15,337 bases of DNA from Bacteroidales bacterium (lineage in GTDB: Bacteria; Bacteroidota; Bacteroidia; Bacteroidales; UBA932), in the NCBI GenBank assembly GCA_017551405.1, contig JAFZLP010000129.1, positions 1 through 15,337 on the forward strand, in the 5' to 3' direction. Shown here piece after piece: positions 6,350-14,051 of this stretch. Position 1 is the first letter of the stretch, and every line of letters starts with the position of its first letter. A program made the position numbers and the translations under genes. Under the pieces are notes generated by a model, which was not told where the DNA came from, did not search any database, and saw nothing but the letters and a program-made list of their open reading frames with translations.

Positions 6350-7599
6350 GAAAAGCTTTCCTGATTGCGGCAATCGCCCTGAGCGTCGTCTCCTGCGGGA
6401 GGCGCAAGGCCGGCCACACCCGCATCGAGGGCCTCAACGCGGTGATAACCAATGCCATGTCCGACAGCATCGGGCTTGAGAAGCTAGACAAGGACATTAA
6501 AGTGTTCATGCAGCGCTGGTGGATCAAGGGCCTGTCCCTTTCCGTGACCCGCGGCGATTCCCTGCTGTATGCGAAAGGCTACGGCTGGGCCGATGAAGAA
6601 AAGGGCGAAAAGATGGAGGCGGGCACGATCATGAGGGTCGCCTCCGTTTCCAAGCTGCTCACCGCCACCGGAATCATGAAACTCCGCGAGGAGGGCAAGC
6701 TGGCCCTGTCCGACAAGGTCTTCGGCCCGGACGGCATCCTGTGCGACACTTCCTTCACCAAGGCTATCAAGGACCGCAACTACTACAAGATTTCGGTGAG
6801 CGATCTGCTCAGGCACGAGAGCGGCCTTTCCATCAGGCGTGGAGATCCCATGTTCACCACCCGCGACATCATGAACATCTACCGCCTCGACGAGGCGCCC
6901 GACCACCATACCCTGGTGAGGCTCATGCTTTCGAGGCCCCTGGGCTTCGAACCCGGGAAGAGCCAGGATTATTCCAATTTCGGATACCTGCTCCTGAGCA
7001 TGATCATCGAAAAGGTCGGCGGCAAACCCTACGAGGACTGGATGCAGGAAAACATCCTCAAACCCGCCGGATGCCTCGACATGCACCTGGCCTACAACTA
7101 TTACGGGCAGAAGTATCCGAACGAGGCCCGCTACTACATGCAGGACAACGATCCTCCGGTCCCGGAGTACAACAACAGCAGCGACAGCGTGGCGAGATGC
7201 TACGGCGGAAACGACATCCGTGCGCTCTCGGGGGCCGGGGCATGGGTCTGCAGCACTCCGGAACTGGCACTCTTCGTGGCCTCGATAGACGGCAATCCCG
7301 GAGTGACCGACGTAATCTCCTCCAAGAGCGTGCACGCTATGACCGCCCACAGCGACAATCACAAGTTCGCGATAGGCTGGAACTCGGTCAAGCCGGGGGA
7401 AGGATGGATACGCACCGGCTCTTTCTCAGGCACGAACGCCATCATTTACCGCTTCCCCGACGGCGAATGCTGGGTGCTCGTCGACAACACCCACAACTGG
7501 AAAGGACCGCGCTTCTCGCGCTCACTCAAACAATTCGTAGAGCAGTGCAAGAAGCGCTATTCCGATAAAATGCCCCGGAGGGACCTCTTCGATTACTGA
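6346..7599 (+). CDS. Serine hydrolase lipoprotein, beta-lactamase / DD-peptidase (class C-like) family
   Basis: 417 residues. The signal MRKAFLIAAIALSVVSC gives a lipobox (VVSC, lipidated C17), so the protein is anchored in the cell envelope. The class C/AmpC-like active site is present: S100-V-S-K103 (SxxK) in MRVASVSKLLTATG, Y209-S-N211 (YxN), and the third motif RTG at 356-358 in WIRTGSFSGTNAI, where family members often have HTG or KTG. Members include penicillin-binding DD-peptidases, esterases and D-amino acid amidases; true beta-lactamase activity is not implied. The ATG at 6346 overlaps the kinase stop (ATGA), and the longer open frame lacks a signal peptide. Its last 7 bases overlap the 3' end of the opposing GH2 gene. 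It is the last gene of the nrnA run. Confidence 0.9.
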   Translation: MRKAFLIAAIALSVVSCGRRKAGHTRIEGLNAVITNAMSDSIGLEKLDKDIKVFMQRWWIKGLSLSVTRGDSLLYAKGYGWADEEKGEKMEAGTIMRVASVSKLLTATGIMKLREEGKLALSDKVFGPDGILCDTSFTKAIKDRNYYKISVSDLLRHESGLSIRRGDPMFTTRDIMNIYRLDEAPDHHTLVRLMLSRPLGFEPGKSQDYSNFGYLLLSMIIEKVGGKPYEDWMQENILKPAGCLDMHLAYNYYGQKYPNEARYYMQDNDPPVPEYNNSSDSVARCYGGNDIRALSGAGAWVCSTPELALFVASIDGNPGVTDVISSKSVHAMTAHSDNHKFAIGWNSVKPGEGWIRTGSFSGTNAIIYRFPDGECWVLVDNTHNWKGPRFSRSLKQFVEQCKKRYSDKMPRRDLFDY

Positions 7600-9458
7600 T
7601 CCAGCAGTTCTATGATGCGCCTGTTGGCGGCACTGACCCTTGCGGGGTCGAGCTTGTCGACGGCTCTGTCGTAGGTCATGAAGCCGTTCAGCTCCCTTTC
7701 CACGTCGGTGGTCTGGGTGTAGATGGCGGCGCTGCAGCCCTGTTTCACCAGTTCCGGCATCATGGCCGAGAACTCTTCGTACTTGGCGGTGGCCTCGTCG
7801 CTGCTCGCGAATTCCACGTAGCCCCAGTTGTTGTCCTGGATCCACATGTGTCCCTCTACGGGAAGGCCGATTCCGCCGTATTCACCGAGCACGTTCACGA
7901 GGGCGTCGTCCCAGATGCGCATCTGCGGATGCGGATAATAGTGCGAGTCGAGTATATCGCCCACTCCCCCGGAGATCCAGTTGCCGCCGGAAGCCATGTT
8001 TATGAGGCGCGAGCCGTCCAGGCTGCGGGTGAAGTCCACCACTTCGGCAGTCTTGAACTGCCCCCAGGCCTCGTTGAACGGAACCCAGACCACTATGCAG
8101 GGGAACTTGCGGTGCTGGCGGATGATCTCTTCCCACTCGGCGAGGAAATTGGCTCGGGCCTCCTCGCTAAGCTGGTCGTCGTTGCCGGCGTCATAGACGT
8201 CTTCGCCCTGCGCCCAGTCGGCGCCGGACATGTAGCATGCGGAACTCGGCATGTCCTGCCATACGAGGACGCCGTTCCGGTCGCAGTGGTAATACCAGCG
8301 GGCGGGCTCCACCTTGATGTGCTTGCGTATGGCGTTGAAACCGAAGTCTTTGGTGCGGATTACGTCATACTCCAGCGCCTCGTCGGTCGGAGCGGTATAC
8401 AGGCCGTCGGGCCACCAGCCCTGGTCGAGCGGACCATACTGGAAAAGGATTCTGTCGTTGAGCGCGAGGCGCAGATGCCCCTCGGCGTCGGCTTTCTTGG
8501 AGATTCCCCTGTAAGCCGTATAGCAGTTCACCTTGTCTATGCACCTGCCGTTTTTCAGGAGCGTGATGCGCAGGCCGTACAGATACGGGCTGTCGGGGCT
8601 CCAGAACTCGGGATTGTCGAGCCTGAGGGAGACGGCTTCGCCGGATTTGCCTTCTGCCGAGGCGATTACCTTACCGGAAGGAGCCTCAGTGGAATAGCCT
8701 ACGCCGCCCTCAAGCAGCTCCACCTTTACGGCATCGCCGCCTACTGAATAGGGCGTGACCGCGATGGTGCCGGTGGAGAGGTCTGCCACCGCATCGTAAT
8801 CCCTGATGTGGCCTTTCCTGCTGACCGCCTCGAACCACACGCTCTGCCATATACCTGAAACCGCGGTATACCAGATGCCGCCGGGACGGAGCGTCTGTTT
8901 GCCGCGGGGCTGGAGGTTGTTGTTGGTACCGTCGAGAACCTTGAGCTCGAGAATCTGCCGGCCCGGCTTGAGATACTTCGTGACATCGAAGGAGAAGGCG
9001 GTATAGCCTCCCTGGTGCTCGCCTACCATCCGGCCGTTGAGCCACACCTCGCATTTCCAGTCCACGGCTTCGAAATGCAGGATCACCTCTTTGGTGAGCC
9101 TCCACCAGAACGGGACGCGGAAGCTGCGCCTGTACCAGAGCGCGTCATCGGGAGTAAGCCTGCCCGCCACTCCGCTGAGCGACGATTCCAGGGCGAAGGG
9201 GACAAGGATGGCGCCCGTGCTGTCCGGCATGGACGCGGCATCTTTCCCGCTCACAGCATAATCCCAAAGACCGTTGAGGGAACGGTATCTGCCGCGGACC
9301 ATCTGGGGACGCGGATATTCCCTGTGGGCGTTTTCGGGGGTTACTTCAGAGGCCCAGCGGGTGCGGATACGGTCGCCCGCGGGTTTCCATTCAGCGTGAG
9401 CTGACATCGCCGCGGCAAGGAGCACGGCGAGAGAAACGAGCATGACTTTTGTTTTCAT
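7593..9458 (-). CDS. Secreted glycoside hydrolase family 2 enzyme
   Basis: 621 residues from the ATG at 9458 (a GTG two codons earlier is less likely). A classical signal peptide, MKTKVMLVSLAVLLAAAMSA, ends near HAEW at 22-24. The N-terminal sugar-binding beta-sandwich (about 55-210) has RSLNGLWDYAVSG, LWYRRSF, WLNGRMVGEHQGGYTAFSFD and GGIWYTAVSGIWQSVW. An immunoglobulin-like middle domain (about 215-320) ends with WSPDSPYLYGL. A TIM barrel follows, with the acid/base N462-E463 in VPFNEAWGQF and the likely nucleophile E526 in VLGEYGGIG. Family members remove beta-linked galactose, glucuronic acid, mannose or arabinose; the specificity here is not readable. It lacks the extra C-terminal domains of LacZ-size enzymes. 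It is divergent from the GHL10-type gene, sharing a 39-base promoter region. Confidence 0.93.
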   Translation of the reverse strand: MKTKVMLVSLAVLLAAAMSAHAEWKPAGDRIRTRWASEVTPENAHREYPRPQMVRGRYRSLNGLWDYAVSGKDAASMPDSTGAILVPFALESSLSGVAGRLTPDDALWYRRSFRVPFWWRLTKEVILHFEAVDWKCEVWLNGRMVGEHQGGYTAFSFDVTKYLKPGRQILELKVLDGTNNNLQPRGKQTLRPGGIWYTAVSGIWQSVWFEAVSRKGHIRDYDAVADLSTGTIAVTPYSVGGDAVKVELLEGGVGYSTEAPSGKVIASAEGKSGEAVSLRLDNPEFWSPDSPYLYGLRITLLKNGRCIDKVNCYTAYRGISKKADAEGHLRLALNDRILFQYGPLDQGWWPDGLYTAPTDEALEYDVIRTKDFGFNAIRKHIKVEPARWYYHCDRNGVLVWQDMPSSACYMSGADWAQGEDVYDAGNDDQLSEEARANFLAEWEEIIRQHRKFPCIVVWVPFNEAWGQFKTAEVVDFTRSLDGSRLINMASGGNWISGGVGDILDSHYYPHPQMRIWDDALVNVLGEYGGIGLPVEGHMWIQDNNWGYVEFASSDEATAKYEEFSAMMPELVKQGCSAAIYTQTTDVERELNGFMTYDRAVDKLDPARVSAANRRIIELLDQ

Positions 9459-9463
9459 ATCCA

Positions 9464-9471
9464 CAAATATA
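9464..9471 (-). promoter_or_regulatory. Promoter -7 box of the GH2 gene, apparently leaderless
   Basis: On the minus strand TATATTTG (9471-9464) fits TAnnTTTG exactly, and the ATG at 9458 lies only 5 bases after it. Transcription would begin at or next to the start codon. No clear TTG lies 19-21 bases upstream, so the -33 element is weak or absent. Confidence 0.55.
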
Positions 9472-9485
9472 CAGAATTATTTTGC

Positions 9486-9493
9486 TAATTTTG
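9486..9493 (+). promoter_or_regulatory. Promoter -7 box of the GHL10-type gene, apparently leaderless
   Basis: TAATTTTG at 9486-9493 fits TAnnTTTG, and the ATG at 9498 follows after 4 bases, so the mRNA would have almost no leader. No good -33 TTG is visible. The box is 14 bases from the opposing one, so both polymerases could hardly bind together. Confidence 0.55.
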
Positions 9494-9497
9494 AAAG

Positions 9498-10613
9498 ATG
9501 AAACTCCGCGGTATCCTTCTATTGAGCCTTCTCTGCCTTCCGCTGGCGGCACAGCCCGCTGAGGAAATGCGCGGGGCGTGGATCGCCACCGTGGGCGGTA
9601 TCGACTGGCCTGCCCAGGAAGAGAACTGCTTCACCCAGCGGGCGAACCTCATCGACATGATAAGGGATCTGGGCGACATGGGCTGCAACACCGTCTTCTT
9701 CCAGGTAGTCAGCGAGATGGACGCCATGTACAGCTCCGGCCTGCTCCCCTGGAGCCGCGAGCTTACCGGCACCGAGGGCGGAGAACCCATTTTCGACCCG
9801 CTTTCCGTGGCCGTCCTGGCGGCACACGAGTACGGAATGAAAATCCATGCCTGGATCAATCCGCTCCGGGTCAGCCGCAGCGACACCACCACCAGGGCCG
9901 CCGACTGTATAAAGTTCGTCCATCCCGAGTGGGTCAGGAACGTGAACGGCAAAGAATATCTCGACCCCGGCTACCCCGAGGTCGCGGAGTTTCTGTCCGG
10001 AATAGCCTTCGAAATACTCACCAGATACGACGTGGACGGCCTGCACATAGACGACTATTTCTATCCGGACGGGCTCCAGAAAGACGACAGCCTCTGGGAC
10101 GACAGCGATCTTTACAAGCAGTACGGCGGCGGCAAGAGCCTCCAGGAATGGCGCTACAGCAACATCGACCGCATAGTCCGCACCCTCTACGACACCGTGC
10201 ACTCCATAAGGCCGGACGCCCTGTTCGGGGTCTCCCCCTCCGGGCTCATCGCAAACACCTCAAGGCTCTATGCCGACCCGCGCCGCTGGGCCGCCGAAGG
10301 CTATCCCGACTATCTGATACCCCAGATCTACTGGAGCACCGACAGGGGCGACAACGCGGCTTTCGCGAGCGCGCTCAGCGACTGGAAAGGCCTGGGAATT
10401 CCGCTCTATGTGGGGCTGGCGGCATACAAGCACGACCCCGCGTATTCCCGCCGCAAGAAAGACTCGGCATACAAGAATCTGTCGGAATTCGCGAAGGAGC
10501 TAGAAATCTGCCGCAATTGCGGATACGCAAACGGGCACGTATGGTTCCGTGCCCGTTACATTCTTCAGGAAGATTTCTTCAAATATATCTCGGAAACCCT
10601 TTACTCTGAATAG
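9498..10613 (+). CDS. Secreted family 10-like glycosyl hydrolase (GHL10 / YngK-type TIM barrel)
   Basis: 371 residues. A signal peptide (MKLRGILLLSLLCLPLAAQP) is followed at once by the family start EEMRGAWIATVGGIDWP (22-38). Further hallmarks are GCNTVFFQVVSEMDAMY (62-78), LPWSRELTGTEG, EYGMKIHAWINPLRVS (111-126), the acidic strand end YDVDGLHIDDYFYPDG (177-192), FGVSPSG (243-249), and DYLIPQIYWS (271-280). The conserved acidic residues D185 and D186 are the probable catalytic or metal-site positions. Homologues act outside the cytoplasm; some hydrolyse peptidoglycan-derived sugars, but most are untested. It has no accessory C-terminal domain, which makes it shorter than many relatives. It ends 17 bases from the convergent ptb gene, with no clear terminator between them. 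Confidence 0.9.
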   Translation: MKLRGILLLSLLCLPLAAQPAEEMRGAWIATVGGIDWPAQEENCFTQRANLIDMIRDLGDMGCNTVFFQVVSEMDAMYSSGLLPWSRELTGTEGGEPIFDPLSVAVLAAHEYGMKIHAWINPLRVSRSDTTTRAADCIKFVHPEWVRNVNGKEYLDPGYPEVAEFLSGIAFEILTRYDVDGLHIDDYFYPDGLQKDDSLWDDSDLYKQYGGGKSLQEWRYSNIDRIVRTLYDTVHSIRPDALFGVSPSGLIANTSRLYADPRRWAAEGYPDYLIPQIYWSTDRGDNAAFASALSDWKGLGIPLYVGLAAYKHDPAYSRRKKDSAYKNLSEFAKELEICRNCGYANGHVWFRARYILQEDFFKYISETLYSE

Positions 10614-10630
10614 CCTTTTCCGGCAGCATC

Positions 10631-11545
10631 TTACTTGGAAATGCTCATCACAGCAGTAGCGATGCTGCAGAGCTTGGTGTCGGCGGTATCGGCACGGCTG
10701 GCGAGCACGCACGGAGCGGTTACGCCAACGAGGATGCCGGCCTGGCGGATGCCCTCGCCGCAGAGCTTGGAGTTGCATTTCCAGAACACGTTCGCGCTCT
10801 CGATGTTCGGGAAGAGCATGCAGTCGGCGTCGCCTGCAACCGGGCTGACGAGCTTCTTGATTGCAACGCTCTCGGGATCGATAGCAACGTCGAGTGCCAG
10901 CGGGCCGTCGCCTATGCACTTGGCTATCTGGCCGCGGTCGCACATCTTGGCGAGCATGGCGCCTTCTATGCAGGCGGGCATCGAATCGAGCATCTGCTCG
11001 GATGCGGCGATGAAGGCGATTTTCGGCTTGTCCAGGCCGAAGGAACGGGCCGTAGAGACAAGATAGCCGGCTATCTTCACCTTCTGACGGAAGTCAGGGG
11101 CCGGAATGACTGCCATGTCGGAGAGGAAGAGGAGCTTGGGATAGTGCGGGTTCTCGATAACTCCAACGTGGCTCAGCACGCCCTTCGGAGGCAGGAGACC
11201 GGTCTCTTTGTTGAGGATGGCGCGCAGGAACTTGTCGGTGCTGCAGAGGCCCTTCATGAGCACGTCTCCCTCACCGTCATGCACCATCTGCACAGCCTGG
11301 GCGACAGCCTTGAGCTCGACGGGATTGTTAACGATGTTGAACTTGCCGGCGTCCATGCCGTTCTTGGCGCAGACGTCTTTGATCATGGCTTCGTCGCCGA
11401 CGAGGGTGGCTTCTACGAAACCGGCCTCGGCAGCCTTGTATGCAGCTTCGATGGAGTGTTCATCGACGCCCCAGGCGACGACGAGTTTCTTGCAGATTTT
11501 TTTAGCCTTGAGCTCTGCGAAAAGGTCGTTGAAACTAGCTATCAT
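10631..11545 (-). CDS. ptb: Phosphate butyryltransferase-type phosphotransacylase
   Basis: 304 residues, the length of Ptb and clearly shorter than Pta. Motifs run in order: DVLMKGLCSTDKFLRAIL (about 94-111), LSHVGVIENP, AVIPAPDFRQKV, RGQIAKCIGDGPLALDVAI (about 203-221), SPVAGDADCMLFPNIES (about 233-249), and GVTAPCVLASRADT near the C-terminus, which matches the phosphotransacylase GxxxPxVLxSRAD signature. The enzyme exchanges CoA for phosphate on a short-chain acyl-CoA, giving acyl phosphate. It lies 19 bases downstream of ackA, so the likely path is acyl-CoA to acyl phosphate to acid plus ATP. Whether acetyl, propionyl, butyryl or branched acyl groups are used cannot be told; Ptb-family enzymes are often broad. 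Confidence 0.92.
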   Translation of the reverse strand: MIASFNDLFAELKAKKICKKLVVAWGVDEHSIEAAYKAAEAGFVEATLVGDEAMIKDVCAKNGMDAGKFNIVNNPVELKAVAQAVQMVHDGEGDVLMKGLCSTDKFLRAILNKETGLLPPKGVLSHVGVIENPHYPKLLFLSDMAVIPAPDFRQKVKIAGYLVSTARSFGLDKPKIAFIAASEQMLDSMPACIEGAMLAKMCDRGQIAKCIGDGPLALDVAIDPESVAIKKLVSPVAGDADCMLFPNIESANVFWKCNSKLCGEGIRQAGILVGVTAPCVLASRADTADTKLCSIATAVMSISK

Positions 11546-11564
11546 AGTGTTATTAGATAAGATT

Positions 11565-12779
11565 CTATTCGTCGAGCGCGGAAACGATGCGCATGGTGTC
11601 GCGGGCGATCATGAGCTCTTCCTCGGTGGGGATGAGGGCGACCTTCACCTTTGAGTCGGGAGTGGAGATCATGGCCTCGGTTCCGGAAGCCATGTTGGCC
11701 TCGTAATCGACCTTGATGCCCAGGTAGGTGAGATTCTCGCATACGCGGCGGCGCAGGCGGCTGTTGTGCTCGCCTATGCCGGCGGTGAAGACCAGGAGGT
11801 CGATGCCGTCCATGGCGGCCACATAGGAACCGATGAGCTTGACTATGTCGTAGGTGAGCTTCTTGAGCACGAGCTTGGCCCTGTAGTCACCGGAATTGGC
11901 GAGTTCGTCCATTTCGCGGGCGTCGGAAGTCCTGCCGCTGAGGCCCATGAAGCCGCTCTTCTTGTTCATGAGGTCGGTCATATCGTCGGGAGTGAGGTTC
12001 TCCTTCTTCATGATGTACGGGACGATGTTGGCGTCGATGCAGCCGCAGCGGGTGCCCATAATCATGCCCTCGAGCGGGGTGAAGCCCATGGAAGTGTCGA
12101 TGCACTTGCCGTTGAGCACTGCGCACACCGAAGAGCCGCTGCCGATGTGGCAGGTGACGATCTTGGAATGGCCGATGTCTATGCCGGCGAAACGCGCACC
12201 TTCGTGGGAAACGTAATCATGGGACGTTCCGTGCGCACCGTAGCGGCGTACATGGTATTTGGTGTAATACTCATACGGGAGGGCGTAAATATAGGCGTAG
12301 TCCGGCATGGTCTGGTGGAAAGCGGTATCGAACACCACCACCTCGGGAACGGACGGGAGTACGGCCTGGCAGGCACGGATGCCGAGAAGATGGGCCCTGT
12401 TGTGCAGGGGCGCGAACTCGGCGCAGATTTCAATCTTCTTGAGGACGTCGTCGTTGACAAGGGCACTGCCGGTGAAATAGTCGGCTCCCTGCACGACGCG
12501 ATGGCCCACGGCCTCGATGTCGTCGAAGGTCTTGAGAACGCCGTGATCCTTGTCTACAAGGTCGTCGAGAATAAGTTTCATACCAACCGTGTGGTTGGGG
12601 ACGGGAAGATAAACTGTCCGGGACTCCTTGCCCGCCGGGCTGTAGGTGCTGATGCCTTCGGGAAGGCCGATCTTTTCTACAATACCCTTTGCCAGAATAT
12701 CATACACGTCGTCGCTCTTGATGTCCATGAGCCTGTACTTGATGGACGAGCTGCCGCAATTGATTACCAGTACTATCAT
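11565..12779 (-). CDS. ackA: Acetate kinase
   Basis: 404 residues, the normal size. ASKHA-fold motifs: INCGSSSIKYRL at 6-17 (N7), VGHRVVQG at 91-98 (R94), DTAFHQTMP at 151-159 (catalytic D151), RYGAHGTSH at 179-187 (H183), the phosphate loop HIGSGSSVCAV at 211-221, DTSMGFTPLEG at 228-238, GTR with R244, FTAGIGEHN at 331-339, and PTEEELMIAR near the end. Butyrate kinases are shorter and lack the TSMGFTPLEG segment. The enzyme makes ATP and acetate from acetyl phosphate in the cytosol. Oddities are CGCIDA where most AckA proteins have SGDIDP, and GRTSDAREM in place of the usual G(I/V)SSDMR. It is upstream of and co-transcribed with ptb. Confidence 0.95.
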   Translation of the reverse strand: MIVLVINCGSSSIKYRLMDIKSDDVYDILAKGIVEKIGLPEGISTYSPAGKESRTVYLPVPNHTVGMKLILDDLVDKDHGVLKTFDDIEAVGHRVVQGADYFTGSALVNDDVLKKIEICAEFAPLHNRAHLLGIRACQAVLPSVPEVVVFDTAFHQTMPDYAYIYALPYEYYTKYHVRRYGAHGTSHDYVSHEGARFAGIDIGHSKIVTCHIGSGSSVCAVLNGKCIDTSMGFTPLEGMIMGTRCGCIDANIVPYIMKKENLTPDDMTDLMNKKSGFMGLSGRTSDAREMDELANSGDYRAKLVLKKLTYDIVKLIGSYVAAMDGIDLLVFTAGIGEHNSRLRRRVCENLTYLGIKVDYEANMASGTEAMISTPDSKVKVALIPTEEELMIARDTMRIVSALDE

Positions 12780-12799
12780 AACGTATTATTAATAACTCG

Positions 12800-12807
12800 C
12801 AAATTTA
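12800..12807 (-). promoter_or_regulatory. Promoter -7 box of ackA-ptb
   Basis: Minus-strand TAAATTTG (12807-12800) is a perfect TAnnTTTG match, 20 bases ahead of the ackA ATG at 12779. No convincing TTG stands 19-21 bases further upstream. Confidence 0.6.
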
Positions 12808-12906
12808 ATCTGTTTTTTCCGATATTGAAATCTATTCGCCTAAAGAAACGTTAAAATTTCACTTTTACTCCCCCGTTTTATCTTCCGGTTCATTACTTTT
12901 CCGCCC

Positions 12907-13977
12907 ATGAAGGCGGATGCGGACATAGTGAGGCTGTCGGTGCCGTTCGTGGCGGGAGTGGGGCTCGCCGCCTGGATCGACGCACCGCTCGTCAGCGCTA
13001 CAGCCGCCCTCGCAGCAGTTGCCGCATTTTTTTTCTTCGCTGCGCGAAGCGGCGGCCGAACGGCCGCCATCGCCCTGCTCTTCCTCGGCCTGGGCGTCCT
13101 CTGCCATTCCGGATCCGCCATACTCCCCTTCCGCAATCCGGCACCGTCGGCCGCCTCCGCGGCGCTGGAAAAGCTTTCCGCCCTGATAGACAGCCTGCCC
13201 TTCTCCGAACGGGAGACAAACGCTCTCCTGAAAGCCTTCCTGACCGGACAGAGAAAAGGGATCGGAAAGGCCATGTCCGACAGTTTCAGGGCCGCGGGCG
13301 CATCCCACCTGCTTGCCCTGAGCGGACTCCATCTCGGAGTCATATATCTGATACTGAGCAAGTTGCTGGCCATCATCGGAAACTCCAGACTTGCGTATGC
13401 AGTGCGCTCCATACTCATAGTGGCCTGCTCCGCGTTCTACGTGATTATGACGGGGGCATCGCCTTCGATCGTGAGGGCCTTCCTGTTCATACTGCTCGCC
13501 GAAATCGCCCGGAACTGCCCGGACAGGAGCAAGACTCCGCTCGGCGTATGGTGCACAGCCCTGCTCATCCAGCTGGTTTTCAGGCCGGAAGTCATTTCCG
13601 CCACCGGGTTCCGGCTGTCGTACCTGGCGATGCTGGGAATCTTTCTGCTGTATCCCTCCATGAAAGAGTGGTATCCGGGCGGCGGCAGTAAAAGGGCAAA
13701 ATGGAACCCTCTCCGCCGCATGTGGGAGGCGATGGCGCTGTCGACAAGCTGCCAGCTGTTCACCGCACCGCTGGTATGGTTCACCTTCCATACCTTTCCG
13801 GAATACTTCCTGCTCACCAACCTCATCGCCCTCCCGCTCACCGAAGCCCTGATTGCCTGCGGAGTCGCCCTCACGGCGCTGGCCGCTTTCGGCGCCGCTC
13901 CCGCCCCGCTGCTTCGACTCACGGACTGCCTTTCCTTCGCCCTCCGCCGTTCCCTCGAGACCATCGCCACCATGTAG
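12907..13977 (+). CDS. comEC: ComEC/Rec2-family competence protein, short form
   Basis: 356 residues, mostly membrane helices. N-terminal hydrophobic segments (about 9-45 and 52-70) precede a polar stretch (75-125). The Competence-domain signature GASHLLALSGLHLG lies at 131-144, then GASPSIVRAFLF at about 183-194, TGFRLSYLAMLGIF and several C-terminal helices. ComEC forms the inner-membrane channel for single-stranded DNA during transformation. Typical Bacteroidota proteins are about 650-750 residues, with an OB-fold region between N-terminal helices and sometimes a C-terminal metallo-beta-lactamase domain. Here the OB-fold seems reduced or missing and no hydrolase domain follows. The frame closes at TAG 13975-13977 without sign of a frameshift. 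A tract of eight T at 13027-13034 encodes phenylalanines. An imperfect box, TACTTTTC at 12894-12901, is the only promoter candidate. Confidence 0.8.
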   Translation: MKADADIVRLSVPFVAGVGLAAWIDAPLVSATAALAAVAAFFFFAARSGGRTAAIALLFLGLGVLCHSGSAILPFRNPAPSAASAALEKLSALIDSLPFSERETNALLKAFLTGQRKGIGKAMSDSFRAAGASHLLALSGLHLGVIYLILSKLLAIIGNSRLAYAVRSILIVACSAFYVIMTGASPSIVRAFLFILLAEIARNCPDRSKTPLGVWCTALLIQLVFRPEVISATGFRLSYLAMLGIFLLYPSMKEWYPGGGSKRAKWNPLRRMWEAMALSTSCQLFTAPLVWFTFHTFPEYFLLTNLIALPLTEALIACGVALTALAAFGAAPAPLLRLTDCLSFALRRSLETIATM

Positions 13978-14009
13978 TCCGAAGCATCACGAAGCATCTC
14001 TCCCCGATT

Positions 14010-14039
14010 TTGGAGATTCCGCGAATTTGTCTAACTTTG
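14010..14039 (+). promoter_or_regulatory. Promoter of tRNA-Ser
   Basis: TTG at 14010-14012 and TAACTTTG at 14032-14039 are separated by 19 bases, a very good match to the Bacteroidota TTTG / TAnnTTTG promoter. The mature tRNA starts 12 bases after the box. The region between the comEC stop and this promoter holds only a short direct repeat (CGAAGCATC twice, 13980-13999). Confidence 0.78.
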
Positions 14040-14051
14040 CATCCCCGTCCT

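Noticed and set aside
6346-7599. True class C beta-lactamase conferring resistance
   Set aside because: It has the SxxK and YxN motifs but RTG as third motif and is a lipoprotein of the general serine hydrolase family; nothing shows beta-lactam hydrolysis.
6484-8747. Long frames opposite the serine hydrolase (6484-7362) and the GH2 gene (7848-8747)
   Set aside because: Both lie inside genes with intact catalytic motifs and show no domain of their own.
11766-12854. A 362-codon plus-strand frame over ackA
   Set aside because: The acetate kinase motifs on the minus strand are complete; this frame is a low-complexity Ala/Gly/Val/His shadow.
12865-13791. A 308-codon minus-strand frame over comEC
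   Set aside because: Highly polar Gly/Glu/Arg-rich sequence opposite a clear membrane protein; it has no start context or promoter.
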